Notes under the pieces: model-generated
The model's database searches: none
Told to the model about the DNA's origin: nothing
What the model saw: the letters and a program-made list of their open reading frames with translations, nothing else
Position numbers and translations under genes: made by a program
Shown: one piece after another, positions 38,184-48,000 of the stretch
Layout: every line of letters begins with the position of its first letter
Numbering within the stretch: position 1 is the first letter of the stretch
Source of the DNA: Sphingobacterium spiritivorum
GTDB taxonomy: Bacteria > Bacteroidota > Bacteroidia > Sphingobacteriales > Sphingobacteriaceae
NCBI RefSeq assembly: GCF_016725325.1
Contig: NZ_CP068083.1
Location: 496,001-560,000 of the forward strand
DNA length: 64,000 nt
Direction: 5' to 3'

Positions 38184-39266
38184 TTATTCATAAATCGTTA
38201 TTTTTTTTCCATATATTTTATATTTAAAAGGGTTTACTTTTTGTAATGAACTGAGCACCTGCCCAATATCTTCTTTACTAAAGGTGGCTGTAAATCTAAA
38301 ATCATTTAACTGATGACCTTCCAGTTCGATATCCACATCATACCAGCGTTCCAGTATATGTTCCAACGACGAGAAGTCCTGATCTACGATCTCCAGACGG
38401 CCTTCTTTCCACGCAATATCTGCTAAAGGTATTTCTGCACTTACCGGCTGCAGGTCCTGAATCGTAATTTCCTGAAGAGGCAATTTTTTTGTTTTCTTTA
38501 CTCTTTCCGGAAGAGCTTCTTCTTTTTTATCTGTTTTAGAAATAATTACTTTCTGATTTGGCTTTAATATCAGAGAGTTCTCATTCCCTCTTTTACTTTT
38601 CATTTCAATGAGACCGTGGATAAGTACGGCTTCAGAAGTTTTTTCATCCGGATAGGCCTTTACATTGAAAGCAGTACCCAAAACCCGGATATCGAAATCT
38701 TGTGTATGAAGAACAAAAGGTTTGTCTTTGTTTTTACTGACATCAAAAAAAGCCTCTCCTATGAGTGTTACATTTCGTTCATTCTTATTGAAGCTATCGC
38801 CGACAAAAAGCTTACTTCCGGCATTTAATGTAACCTTAGTTCCATCAGAAAGCTGAATAGTTTTTTTCTCTCCATTGGCCGTCACATAGCTGATCCGGGA
38901 AGTAGAAGAAGGTTCTTCCTGTACATTCCAACGCTGCAGACTCCAGAACAATCCGCCTGCAAGTACTACTACTGCAGCGGCTATTTTGAGCCAGAATGAA
39001 AAACGTATTATTTTATTTTCAGCCGGAGGGGAAATTACTTCCATGTCAGCCTTCAGTTTATTCACCTGCACATTTAGCGGCTTCTTATTTCCTACGAGGA
39101 TAGTATAAAGCTTTTTCGCCTGCAGTATTTTTTCACGTTGTTCGGGATGATGGCGTAAATAGGTTTCCCAATATTGAATACATTGCTGGTTTTCTCCCGA
39201 ACAATACTGTTGAAAGGTATCGTCAATAAGAAAATCTTCAACATTTTCGTATCTGGTGTTTATCAT
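38184..39266 (-). CDS. FecR-family anti-sigma factor
   Basis: 360 residues. A cytoplasmic N-terminal segment of ~85 residues is followed by one membrane helix (FWLKIAAAVVVLAGGLFW), the periplasmic FecR domain (KKTIQLSDGTKVTLNAGSKLF; AFFDVSKNKDKPFVLHT) and a C-terminal DUF4974-type domain (YDVDIELEGHQLNDFRFTATF). It holds the ECF sigma factor inactive until the STN domain of the loaded SusC signals. It is encoded between the sigma factor and susC on the same strand. Confidence 0.94.
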   Translation of the reverse strand: MINTRYENVEDFLIDDTFQQYCSGENQQCIQYWETYLRHHPEQREKILQAKKLYTILVGNKKPLNVQVNKLKADMEVISPPAENKIIRFSFWLKIAAAVVVLAGGLFWSLQRWNVQEEPSSTSRISYVTANGEKKTIQLSDGTKVTLNAGSKLFVGDSFNKNERNVTLIGEAFFDVSKNKDKPFVLHTQDFDIRVLGTAFNVKAYPDEKTSEAVLIHGLIEMKSKRGNENSLILKPNQKVIISKTDKKEEALPERVKKTKKLPLQEITIQDLQPVSAEIPLADIAWKEGRLEIVDQDFSSLEHILERWYDVDIELEGHQLNDFRFTATFSKEDIGQVLSSLQKVNPFKYKIYGKKITIYE

Positions 39267-39361
39267 TTGGTCCTCTTTCCCTTATAGTGCCCTATATGGA
39301 AAGAATTGCCTAAGAAAAAAAATTAAAAAATCACAAATATCTGATTATCAGATATAAATAA

Positions 39362-39919
39362 TTAAAAATCTTTTAGCTCTTGTCGTAATATTTTGAGGGC
39401 ATCATATACGGTATTATAAGCAGTCTTGATGGTTTGCTGTGTTTGAGCCGCTATCTGTTCATAGGTAAGCCCTTCGAAAAACTTAAGATGGATAAGTTGT
39501 TTTTGCCTGAAGGTAAGCTTTTCGAGTGCTTCTTTCAACCGGTGCTGAATCCACTCATTGGTTTGTACTTTTATTATAAACTCATCATATGGCATTTCAA
39601 ACCAGTCATCCTCAGCCTTGACATTTTGTAGTGCTTTATTTATTTTATTCTGCTTTTCTACGAGTCTGAGCAGTTTGCGTTTGAGAAAGGTAATGAGGTA
39701 AGCCTGGACATTCTCTACTCTTTCCAGTTTATCTCTTTTCTCCCATAATGTCACAAATACCTGATCCGTCGCCTCACTGGACAGCTCTGCATCTCCACTT
39801 GTGCGTATACCAAAATTGACCAATTCATAAAACAGTGCTTTATAGAGATCAAAGAAAGCATCTTCATCTCCATTCCGCATCCGTTCCCAAAGAAGTCTAT
39901 AGGTCAGTTTATTGTTCAT
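39362..39919 (-). CDS. ECF RNA polymerase sigma factor (Bacteroidota SusC-linked type)
   Basis: 185 residues. Region 2 for core and -10 contacts (AFFDLYKALFYELVNFGIR…DQVFVTLWEKRDKL) and region 4 helix-turn-helix (LTFRQKQLIHLKFFEGLTYEQIAAQTQQTIKTA; split here for length) are separated by a short linker, and no other domain is present. Expected to direct transcription of the downstream susC-susD genes and of itself. First gene of the module. Confidence 0.92.
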   Translation of the reverse strand: MNNKLTYRLLWERMRNGDEDAFFDLYKALFYELVNFGIRTSGDAELSSEATDQVFVTLWEKRDKLERVENVQAYLITFLKRKLLRLVEKQNKINKALQNVKAEDDWFEMPYDEFIIKVQTNEWIQHRLKEALEKLTFRQKQLIHLKFFEGLTYEQIAAQTQQTIKTAYNTVYDALKILRQELKDF

Positions 39920-40068
39920 ATATGATTCGTGTAGTTGCAGTTATTTTTCTTGGACAACTATGCTTTCACAGTAACCTTTTTTATAATGATCAGGAAAGTG
40001 TTAAAAGTAATCATATTAGTATTATGAACCTTGAAAAGTTTAATATTATTTAAAAATTTATAATTTAC

Positions 40069-40317
40069 TTATTTCCCATTTTGCCATTTTTGCTTCTTAC
40101 CACTATGCATACCCATAGAAGTTTTTGACTTCCTGTGTGATTTGTGACTATCATAAGCAGAGCATAAGTCCTTAGAACCGGAACAGCTCTGTATACTATA
40201 GAGTGTACAAATTATAAAAGTTATGAGTATCAGTTTAAATCCCTTTTTTAGCATCTCCCTGAAATTTAAGTTTATCCTTATACCTTTTCTTCTTTTCAAA
40301 TACTTTTTCAATTCCAT
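40069..40317 (-). CDS. small His/Lys-rich lipoprotein
   Basis: 82 residues from the ATG at 40317, or 61 residues from the ATG at 40254, which begins a cleaner lipoprotein signal (MLKKGFKLILITFIICTLY, lipobox IQSC). The mature part is only ~40 residues, strongly basic, with Cys, His and Met (DLCSAYDSHKSHRKSK, MGMHSGKK), a composition that could bind a metal. I do not recognise the family, though short Bacteroidota lipoproteins with a CxAY motif exist. It stands apart from neighbours. Confidence 0.55.
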   Translation of the reverse strand: MELKKYLKRRKGIRINLNFREMLKKGFKLILITFIICTLYSIQSCSGSKDLCSAYDSHKSHRKSKTSMGMHSGKKQKWQNGK

Positions 40318-40574
40318 TTGATGAAATGGTATTTAGATATAGAAACATTTTAGTTAGTGAAAATTTAAAGAAAAAAAATTAAACACAAAGATACAAACAA
40401 AACATAAATATTGCAATTCCATATTTTCAAAGAAAACATTTTTTAAAAATATGGAAACGACATAAAGCATTGTTTTGAAAACAACGTTTTTTTACTTCTT
40501 TTAATATCGGAAGTGAAGAAACAGAGCAGCAAGATTTTGCTGATACGGTAAATACAGGATTTGAGATCGGTTAT

Positions 40575-40615
40575 AAAAAAAAGGTGGAGATGTATTATCA
40601 TCTCCACCTTTTTTT
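40575..40615 (-). terminator. terminator of msrA
   Basis: 10-bp stem GGTGGAGATG / CATCTCCACC with flanking A8/T7 tracts and a 6-base loop. It begins within the msrA stop codon on the minus strand. Confidence 0.85.
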
Positions 40616-41129
40616 ATGCTTTAAATTCCTTTAGAAATTTCTGCAGTTTTGGTGCTATTACAACGGAACAGAATGGATTCTCAGGATGTGAATTAAAATA
40701 ATTATGGTGATAATCTTCAGCTTCCCAGAATGTACTTGCCGGTTCTACAGCTGTTACAACAGGGTCTGCATATACATGCTCCGCATCCAGTTGCTGAATA
40801 AAGTGTTCAGCTTTCTCCTTTTGCTCTTCATTGTGATAGAATACAACCGAACGGTACTGTGTACCAACATCGTTGCCTTGTCTGTTAAGTGTGGTAGGAT
40901 TATGAGTTTTGAAAAAGATTTTAAGCAAGTCCTCAAAACTTACTTTTGATTCATCAATATCCAATTGAACAACTTCTACATGGTCTGTAGTACCTGTACA
41001 TACCTGTTCATAAGTGGGATGATCGTTCTTGCCACCCATGTATCCCGGTAAAACTGATTTCACTCCGTCTGTATTCTGAAAGATTACTTCGGTACACCAA
41101 AAGCATCCCCCTCCAAATGTTACTAGCAT
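40614..41129 (-). CDS. msrA: peptide-methionine (S)-S-oxide reductase
   Basis: 171 residues. Catalytic Cys9 in GGGCFWCTEVIF, followed by GYMGGKNDHPTYEQVCTGTTDHVEVV and NRQGNDVGTQYRS, all canonical for MsrA. There is no signal peptide, so the enzyme is cytoplasmic. It reduces methionine-S-sulfoxide in proteins and free Met using thioredoxin. No MsrB is fused or adjacent. It ends in a strong terminator. Confidence 0.96.
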   Translation of the reverse strand: MLVTFGGGCFWCTEVIFQNTDGVKSVLPGYMGGKNDHPTYEQVCTGTTDHVEVVQLDIDESKVSFEDLLKIFFKTHNPTTLNRQGNDVGTQYRSVVFYHNEEQKEKAEHFIQQLDAEHVYADPVVTAVEPASTFWEAEDYHHNYFNSHPENPFCSVVIAPKLQKFLKEFKA

Positions 41130-41148
41130 GATTATAAAATTAAAAACT

Positions 41149-41156
41149 CAAATTTA
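41149..41156 (-). promoter_or_regulatory. candidate -7 element for msrA
   Basis: TAAATTTG on the minus strand fits TAnnTTTG, 20 bases before the msrA ATG. No good -33 TTG at the right spacing, so weak. Confidence 0.3.
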
Positions 41157-41270
41157 AACAATAATAAACCACTTGTCACCTGAGCTCTATAATGATAACG
41201 TCAAAAAACAACGCGCTTATGATGCACATCCCGTCAGCATGCCAATGGTTAAATACAGAATATAAAACTG

Positions 41271-42293
41271 TTATTTAAAAATATGTTTACCCTTGATCAG
41301 CAAATCTTGTTTTTCTTCTGTACATACAGCGTACGAAAATCCGTTCTGTAACGCATAAGAGCCATATTCTCCCTTTTTATTAAGCGCAAGAAATCCAACC
41401 TGTATTTCTTTAGCTGTCTGTGGTTTCTTTTTAATAATACGTTCTACAGCTTCTTTACAGGCTGCCTCAGGAGAATAACCCTGGCGCATAAGTTCGACCA
41501 CCAGAAAACTTCCTACTGTACGGATTACTTCTTCTCCTACGCCGGTCGAAGTAGCTCCTCCTATTTCATTATCCACATATAGTCCTGCTCCTATAATCGG
41601 ACTGTCACCAACCCTGCCGTGCATTTTGAATGCCATTCCGCTTGTCGTACAGGCTCCGGCAAGATTACCGTCGCTATCTAAAGCCAGCATTCCGATGGTG
41701 TCGTGATTATATTGATTGCCAGGCAATCGCTCTGCAGCAAAACCTTTGTTCTCAATATTCATGACTGGCTTATATTTTTTCTCTATCAGCCATTCTTTCC
41801 ACGCTTTTTCTCCCTCCGGAGTAAGCAGGTTTTCCTTCTCAAATCCCTGCTCTAATGCAAATTGTAAGGCTCCTTCACCTACCAGCATCACATGAGGAGT
41901 CTTTTCCATTACTAATCTTGCCACCGATATCGGATGTGCAATATGTTCCAGAGCTGCAACGGAACCACAGTTACCTTCCGAATCCATGATACAGGCATCT
42001 AAGGTTACATTTCCATCTCTGTCCGGATATCCCCCCTTGCCTACAGTCATATTTTTCAGGTCTGCTTCCGGCACACGTACACCCTGCTCTACAGCATCTA
42101 TAGCTTTTCCTTTTTTACTTAACACTTCCCAGGCAGCCTGGTTCGCCGCTATCCCAAAGTCCCAGGTTGAGATTACGATAGGTTTACCCGGTTTCAGTAT
42201 TTTGTCTTCAGCAAAACCGCTAAGCGTACTTATACTTCCTAAAGCAGCCGCACCAACGATTCCTTGTTTTATAAATTTACGTCTTGAATGCAT
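41271..42293 (-). CDS. N-terminal-nucleophile asparaginase (glycosylasparaginase / isoaspartyl peptidase family)
   Basis: 340 residues. Twin-Arg-like N-terminus (SRRKFIKQGIVGAAALGS) points to export, probably by Tat. The autoprocessing site is HD|TIGMLALD with nucleophile Thr199. The substrate region GRVGDSPIIGAGLYVDN and TGVGEEVIRTVGSF are conserved with bacterial N4-(β-N-acetylglucosaminyl)-L-asparaginases. It could cleave GlcNAc-Asn from glycopeptides, or β-aspartyl peptides. It is divergent from the NlpC/P60 gene across a 322-bp intergenic. The family is certain; the substrate is not. Confidence 0.88.
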   Translation of the reverse strand: MHSRRKFIKQGIVGAAALGSISTLSGFAEDKILKPGKPIVISTWDFGIAANQAAWEVLSKKGKAIDAVEQGVRVPEADLKNMTVGKGGYPDRDGNVTLDACIMDSEGNCGSVAALEHIAHPISVARLVMEKTPHVMLVGEGALQFALEQGFEKENLLTPEGEKAWKEWLIEKKYKPVMNIENKGFAAERLPGNQYNHDTIGMLALDSDGNLAGACTTSGMAFKMHGRVGDSPIIGAGLYVDNEIGGATSTGVGEEVIRTVGSFLVVELMRQGYSPEAACKEAVERIIKKKPQTAKEIQVGFLALNKKGEYGSYALQNGFSYAVCTEEKQDLLIKGKHIFK

Positions 42294-42615
42294 ACGAATA
42301 ATATTTGTAGCACAATATTACGAAAAAGCTTTATGATTCGTGTAGATTAGATACGCTTGCTAGCCGTGTTGCGTATGCTTGTATTTCACACGCCAAAGGT
42401 GTGCGCTAGCGAAGCTTTTAATTAATATTACCTTGCTGGCGCACGCGTGTCGCGTGTGCATGTACTAAATTTATACTACCCTCAATGCTATTTATTACTT
42501 AACGACCACTACCATTCGTTTTTGTGCAACTTTTTTGTTCAAATAATCAAAAACATACAATATAATTATAGCTTTATCATATTTTTAATGGTAACTTAGA
42601 CTTAAACTATCCAAC
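42294..42615. promoter_or_regulatory. 322-bp divergent intergenic, promoters presumed
   Basis: Holds the palindromic element above and, in 42461-42615, plain AT-rich sequence that should carry the promoter of the NlpC/P60 gene. No good -33/-7 pair can be named. Confidence 0.3.
42347..42460. repeat. GC-rich palindromic (REP-like) intergenic element
   Basis: Cluster of inverted repeats in a 322-bp gap: ATACGC / GCGTAT (42351-42376), GCTAGC twice (42359, 42405), CACAC…GTGTG around 42388-42404 and GCGCACGCG-TGT-CGCGTGTGC (42439-42459, one G·U). The GC content stands out from the AT-rich flanks. It looks like an intergenic dispersed palindrome, but other copies cannot be seen here. Confidence 0.5.
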
Positions 42616-43845
42616 ATGAAGACTTTTATTACTTACTCATTTCTTGCATTTACCTTATTTACAAGTATAAATCATGTAAATGCGCAAGTTATTGACTCTA
42701 CAACCTATTTCAGAATCAAAGAACTGCAAGAAACCGTAAAAACGGAAATTGCACCGGACAAAAGATTAAAAATTATAGAGTTTTTATCTGTTGATATCCC
42801 CAAAAACGTATATGTAATCCAGACAACCGAAAAAACAGCAAAAGATAAACTTGAACAACAGTTAAAAGGGATCAATGCTCAGGTATCGGTCACCTTGCTT
42901 CCCGATGCTTCCGTTTCGGACAAGCCTGCAGGAGTGGTCAATCTTTCAGTAGCCAATCTACGCACCAAACCTGAGCATTCTGCAGAAATGGCAAGTCAGG
43001 TATTATTAGGTGCTCAGGTGGACATCCTGCAAAAAATAAAAGGCGACTATCGTGTACGTACAGCTGAAGGCTATATTGCCTGGGTGCCGACATCCTCTGT
43101 TGTCGCCATGACAAATGAAGAGCTGAACGATTGGAAAAAAGCAAGGAAAATAATCTTTACCGATGAATACGGCAAGTCTTATGCTACAGCAAATACTCAG
43201 GGACAACAGGTCTCTGACCTGGTATACGGAGACTTGCTGATCCTGAATGGCGAAAGCGGCAATTTTTATGCGGTAACCTACCCGGACAAAAGAAAAGCTT
43301 ATGTCCGAAAAGAACAGGTCATGACCTATGAGAAATGGTTAACTTCACGGAAGCCTACCTCTGAAAATATTATCAGCAGTGCCAGAACGATGCTGGGTCT
43401 GCCTTACCTTTGGGGAGGTACCTCTACTAAAGGTGTAGATTGCAGTGGTTTTACCAAAACAGCCTATTTTATGAACGGCTATATTATTCCGCGTGATGCT
43501 TCACAACAGGTTCTGACAGGTCAAAAAATTGACATACTGGGCAAAGACGGTCACTTTGATCCTGAGAAGGCCTTAAAGAATTTAAAACCTGCTGACTTAC
43601 TGTTTTTCGCGGCAGGTAAAAACAGTAATCCTGATGCCCGTGTTACACATGTAGCTCTTTATATCGGCAATGGTACCTTCATCCATTCAGCAGGATCGGT
43701 ACGGATCAACAGTATGCTTAAAGATTCTCCGGACTATGACGACTTCCAGACCAGAACTGTGGTTGCGGCAAGGCGTTACCTTGGAGAACATGAAAGTAAC
43801 CTTCAAAAAGTAGAGAACAGCACCTATTACAATGCCGGAAAGTAA
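42616..43845 (+). CDS. NlpC/P60 cell-wall endopeptidase with SH3b domain (YkfC-like)
   Basis: 409 residues. Sec signal peptide ending VNAQ. A bacterial SH3 domain spans ~110-165 (VVNLSVANLRTKPEHSAEM), a second SH3-like segment ~190-245. The NlpC/P60 domain starts ~250 with LGLPYLWGGTSTKGVDCSGF. The catalytic triad is Cys276, His345 (RVTHVALYIGNG) and His357 (FIHSAG). This layout matches YkfC-type γ-D-glutamyl-L-diamino-acid endopeptidases that split L-Ala-D-Glu from the third residue of muropeptides. The next gene encodes the epimerase that uses the product. The export signal puts it in the periplasm or on the surface. Confidence 0.92.
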   Translation: MKTFITYSFLAFTLFTSINHVNAQVIDSTTYFRIKELQETVKTEIAPDKRLKIIEFLSVDIPKNVYVIQTTEKTAKDKLEQQLKGINAQVSVTLLPDASVSDKPAGVVNLSVANLRTKPEHSAEMASQVLLGAQVDILQKIKGDYRVRTAEGYIAWVPTSSVVAMTNEELNDWKKARKIIFTDEYGKSYATANTQGQQVSDLVYGDLLILNGESGNFYAVTYPDKRKAYVRKEQVMTYEKWLTSRKPTSENIISSARTMLGLPYLWGGTSTKGVDCSGFTKTAYFMNGYIIPRDASQQVLTGQKIDILGKDGHFDPEKALKNLKPADLLFFAAGKNSNPDARVTHVALYIGNGTFIHSAGSVRINSMLKDSPDYDDFQTRTVVAARRYLGEHESNLQKVENSTYYNAGK

Positions 43846-43905
43846 CGGCGGAAAGTGTCTGAAAACAAAATATATCAAGTAATTTAATACCATAAAAAAA
43901 CTATT

Positions 43906-44961
43906 ATGAGTACATCAGCTGATTGGATAGCTAAAGATTTCGGAGCATTCAAATTGCGTTACCGCCCCTATACGTTAGAACTACGTCATGTATTTACTGT
44001 TGCATCTTTCAGTCGCAGCACGACTCCCGTAGTCCTCACAGAACTGGAGTATGACGGTATTATCGGATATGGAGAAGCCAGTATGCCACCCTATCTTGGA
44101 GAATCACAGGAAAGTGTGATTAATTTTCTGAATCAGATTGATCTGAGCGGTTTCAATTCCCCTTTCCAGACCGAAGAAATCCTGCACTATGTAGATCAGA
44201 CCATGCTCAAAAACACAGCAGCCAAAGCAGCGATAGATATTGCATTGCATGATTTGCTGGGGAAAATCCTGCAACAGCCCTTTTATAAAATATGGGGATT
44301 AGATGCGGCACTTATCCCTCCTACATCCTATACCATCGGTATCGATACAGAAGAAATGATCCGTCAGAAAGTAGCTGAAGCGGATCAGTTCAAGATCCTG
44401 AAAGTAAAACTCGGGTTGGATACGGATAAAATGATTATCGATACCATTCGTAAAGTAACCGATCGCCCGCTATGTGCGGATGTCAATCAGGGATGGAAAT
44501 CCAGAGAACAGGCATTGGAAATGGCTCACTGGCTGGCTGAGCGCAATGTGGTTTTCCTGGAACAACCTATGCCTAAGGAACAGATAGATGACAATGCCTG
44601 GCTTACCGAACACAGTCCGATCCCGACGATAGCAGATGAGGCCTGTCAGCGACTGGCTGATGTACCGGCATTGAAAGATGTATACACGGGCATCAATATC
44701 AAACTCATGAAATGTACAGGAATGCGGGAAGCAAAAAAGATGGCTGAACTCGCAAGAGCTCTGGAAATGAAGGTGATGATCGGTTGTATGACGGAAACTT
44801 CCTGTGCGATTTCCGCAGCAGCACAGTTAGCTCCTCTTGTGGATTGGGCTGATTTAGATGGAGCCTTATTGATCGCAAATGATATTTATGATGGCATGCA
44901 GGTTGTAGAGGGGAAATGCATCCTGCCGGAAAGACCGGGAATTGGAATACTAAAAATTTAG
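43906..44961 (+). CDS. dipeptide epimerase (L-Ala-D/L-Glu epimerase type, enolase superfamily)
   Basis: 351 residues, no signal peptide, cytoplasmic. Enolase-superfamily barrel with the KxK motif (KVKLG, catalytic Lys168), Mg ligands Asp192 (CADVNQGW), Glu219 (FLEQPMP) and Asp244 (IADEAC), and opposite Lys266 (NIKLMK). The capping domain begins LRHVFTVASFSRSTTPVVL, with the hallmark RxTTP-like segment of dipeptide epimerases. It epimerises L-Ala-D-Glu to L-Ala-L-Glu so that peptidases can use it. The NlpC/P60 gene 60 bases upstream supports this exact substrate; B. thetaiotaomicron has the same pair. Confidence 0.9.
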   Translation: MSTSADWIAKDFGAFKLRYRPYTLELRHVFTVASFSRSTTPVVLTELEYDGIIGYGEASMPPYLGESQESVINFLNQIDLSGFNSPFQTEEILHYVDQTMLKNTAAKAAIDIALHDLLGKILQQPFYKIWGLDAALIPPTSYTIGIDTEEMIRQKVAEADQFKILKVKLGLDTDKMIIDTIRKVTDRPLCADVNQGWKSREQALEMAHWLAERNVVFLEQPMPKEQIDDNAWLTEHSPIPTIADEACQRLADVPALKDVYTGINIKLMKCTGMREAKKMAELARALEMKVMIGCMTETSCAISAAAQLAPLVDWADLDGALLIANDIYDGMQVVEGKCILPERPGIGILKI

Positions 44962-45026
44962 CTTTATTTTTAATCAAGAATAGAATACTAACCATATTTT
45001 TTTAACAAATTAACTAACCCTTAACT

Positions 45027-48000
45027 ATGAAACAACTTTTACTTGCATGCTTGTGCTGTATGTTTTGCTTTGCGGTATCTCATGCTCATGCACAACAAAG
45101 TACTGTTACCGGTAAAGTGACAGACGCCGCAACAGGCAAACCTATTCCTGGTGTCACGATCACCATTAAGGGTAGCAGCAAGAGTACTTCTTCAGATGAA
45201 AAAGGCTCTTTTTCTATCAGTGAAGTCACCTCTTCCAACACTTTAATCTTTTCCTCTTTAGGTTATCAGAATGCAGAAATGGAAGTCGGTAACCGGTCTT
45301 CTCTGACGATCAGTCTGACGGCAAGTGATCAGGCTTTGGAAGAGGTCATGGTCGTAGCTTACGGAACGGCCCGAAAGAGCACGTATACCGGATCTGCAGC
45401 AACGGTGAGTCCCAAAGAAATTGCAGATGTTCCTACTACTTCATTTGAAAATGCATTGAGCGGCAGGGTAGCAGGCGTACAGATTAACTCTGCTTCCGGA
45501 CAGGCAGGATCCACATCCAGCATACGTATACGGGGTATAGGATCGATGAATGCCTCCAATGATCCCTTATTTGTCATTGATGGTGTACCGGTCGTATCTG
45601 GTAATGTCGGACAAATCAGCGGACAGCTTTATTCGACATCTAATGTAATGAGTACGCTAAATCCTGCAGATATTGAATCCATCACCATTCTGAAAGATGC
45701 CGCAGCATCCTCACTCTATGGTTCGAGGGCCGCAAATGGCGTGGTGGTTATTACAACCAAACGTGGTAAAACGGGCAAACCTACTCTTAACTTCAGGACG
45801 TCAATCGGCCTCACCCCTTCATGGGCAACGGATAATTATGAAATTGCGGATCCTCAGGCTCAGATAAACATGGAGTATCAGATCTTCCATGATTACCGTA
45901 CATCCAATAAAAACAGTGCTACAGGTGTGAACTATACCGATCAGGAAGCAAGTACGTATGCACTGGGTCAGATCAATCGTCGTTTTAATATCCATGGTTA
46001 CAAATTTGAGGTGGATAATCCCTTGAGAATGACGAATGTCAAAATTCTGGGGATGACTGACGGTGTCGAAAACAGAGAAGGAAAATTCTTTGACTGGGAA
46101 GATTATCTGTTCAGAACAGGTGTATTTCAGACAAATGATCTGTCTTTAAGTGGCGGCACAGAGACTACGAAATATTATTCATCTCTATCCTATACAAAAG
46201 ATAAAGGCAGAGCTATTATCAATGAGTATGACCGTATTTCAGGACGGATAAACCTCTCTCAGAAAGTATTTAATAATGTAGAGTATAATGTCAATCTGAA
46301 TGTGGCCAGCACAGGTAAAACCGGATTTAATGATACCAGAAGTACAGGTTCGAATTATTTCTTTCAGGCCCGCAACTTACTGTTTCCATTCTACTGGCCT
46401 ACGGATTACAAAACGGGGAATCCATGGACTGCGCAATACGGAAGTTTAGCTTACAATTCGGACTATTATAACAAGGAATGGGACAACAATACAAATACAT
46501 TGAAACTTGGAGCCGTGCAATCTCTTTCCTGGGAAATCATCCCCAACCTGACCGCAAAGACTATCTTCTCGTTCGATAATACAGAAGTAAAAGATGATCT
46601 GTTCTACTCAGCTTTGCATTTTAACGGTCTTACAGATAAAGGAAGTTCCAGCAAATGGTCAACGAATATCCGAAAATATGTTTCTTCTAATACGCTTACG
46701 TATGCTAAAAGCTTTGGACTGCACAATCTGAATATCCTGGGCGGTTTTGAAGCGGAAAAGAATAAAACGGATTACCAGTATAGCAATTCTATCAATCTCG
46801 GATCCAGTGCTCTAACATCCATCGGAACAGGTGCTAATTTTAAAGCAGACAGCTTTACCTGGGGAAACAATCTGATGTCGTATCTATCCCGGATTGACTA
46901 TAATTATAATGAAAAATACTTCGCTGGCGCTTCTATCCGCCGGGACGGTTCATCCAGATTAAGCCCCGAAAACCGTTGGGGTACATTCTGGTCGGTTTCA
47001 GGAGCCTGGAGTCTGCACAAAGAAGATTTCCTGAAGAATAATGAAACCCTTTCGACCCTGAGACTGAGAGGTTCTTATGGTGTAAACGGAACATTGCCAA
47101 CCAATGATTTTGCGTGGAGAACTCTTATGTATTACAAGTATAACTATAAAGGTAATCCGGGAGGTATTGTGAGTGACGGTTCTACAGGGCTTATTGACAG
47201 AGGGCTTGGAAATCTCAATTTAGGCTGGGAAGAGAACAAAACTTATGACCTGGCTTTAGAATTTGGATTATTTAATAACCGACTGACAGGATCTGTGGAG
47301 TATTTCAACAGAGATTCCAAAGATTTGCTACAGGATGTACCGACTTCCGGAACAACGGGTTTTACTACGATTCTAAGAAATGTAGGTGTAATCAATAACA
47401 GCGGTTTAGAAATCGATCTGGGCGGAGATATCATTAAAAATGATAATTTCCGTTGGACAGCCCGTGTGAATGCTTCCTTCCTGGATTCAAAAGTCAAAAG
47501 ATTAAACGGTGGAAAAGATATTATCTGGAATGATCCTACAGGAGGAGATGCCCGGGCACAATTCATCTACCGTGAAGGAGAGTCTGTATTGTCTTTTTAT
47601 GGTTATGAATGGGCAGGTGTAGATAAAAACAACGGTAAGAATGTATGGTATACCAATAATGATAAATCTGATTTTGAGTATAACGGCCGTTCGGCGACCT
47701 ACAATTTTGGAAATGCAAACCGTAAAATTATCGGTTCAGGTGTAGCGGATGTATTTGGTGGGATTAATACGGACCTTGAATACAAAAATATCTCTCTGGG
47801 ATTTAATTTCAGTTATAAAATAGGTGGCAAATTATATGATGGTGCAGAGAAAGATGTGATGGATGACGGCTATTATTGGGAAAGAATCCGATCCGCCTAT
47901 TATTACGAAAATATGTGGTCTCCTGACAATATGGAGGGGAGTCAACCAAAGATTGACGGAAATGATTTGACAGATGCTATTCAGTACAGCAGCCGCCATC

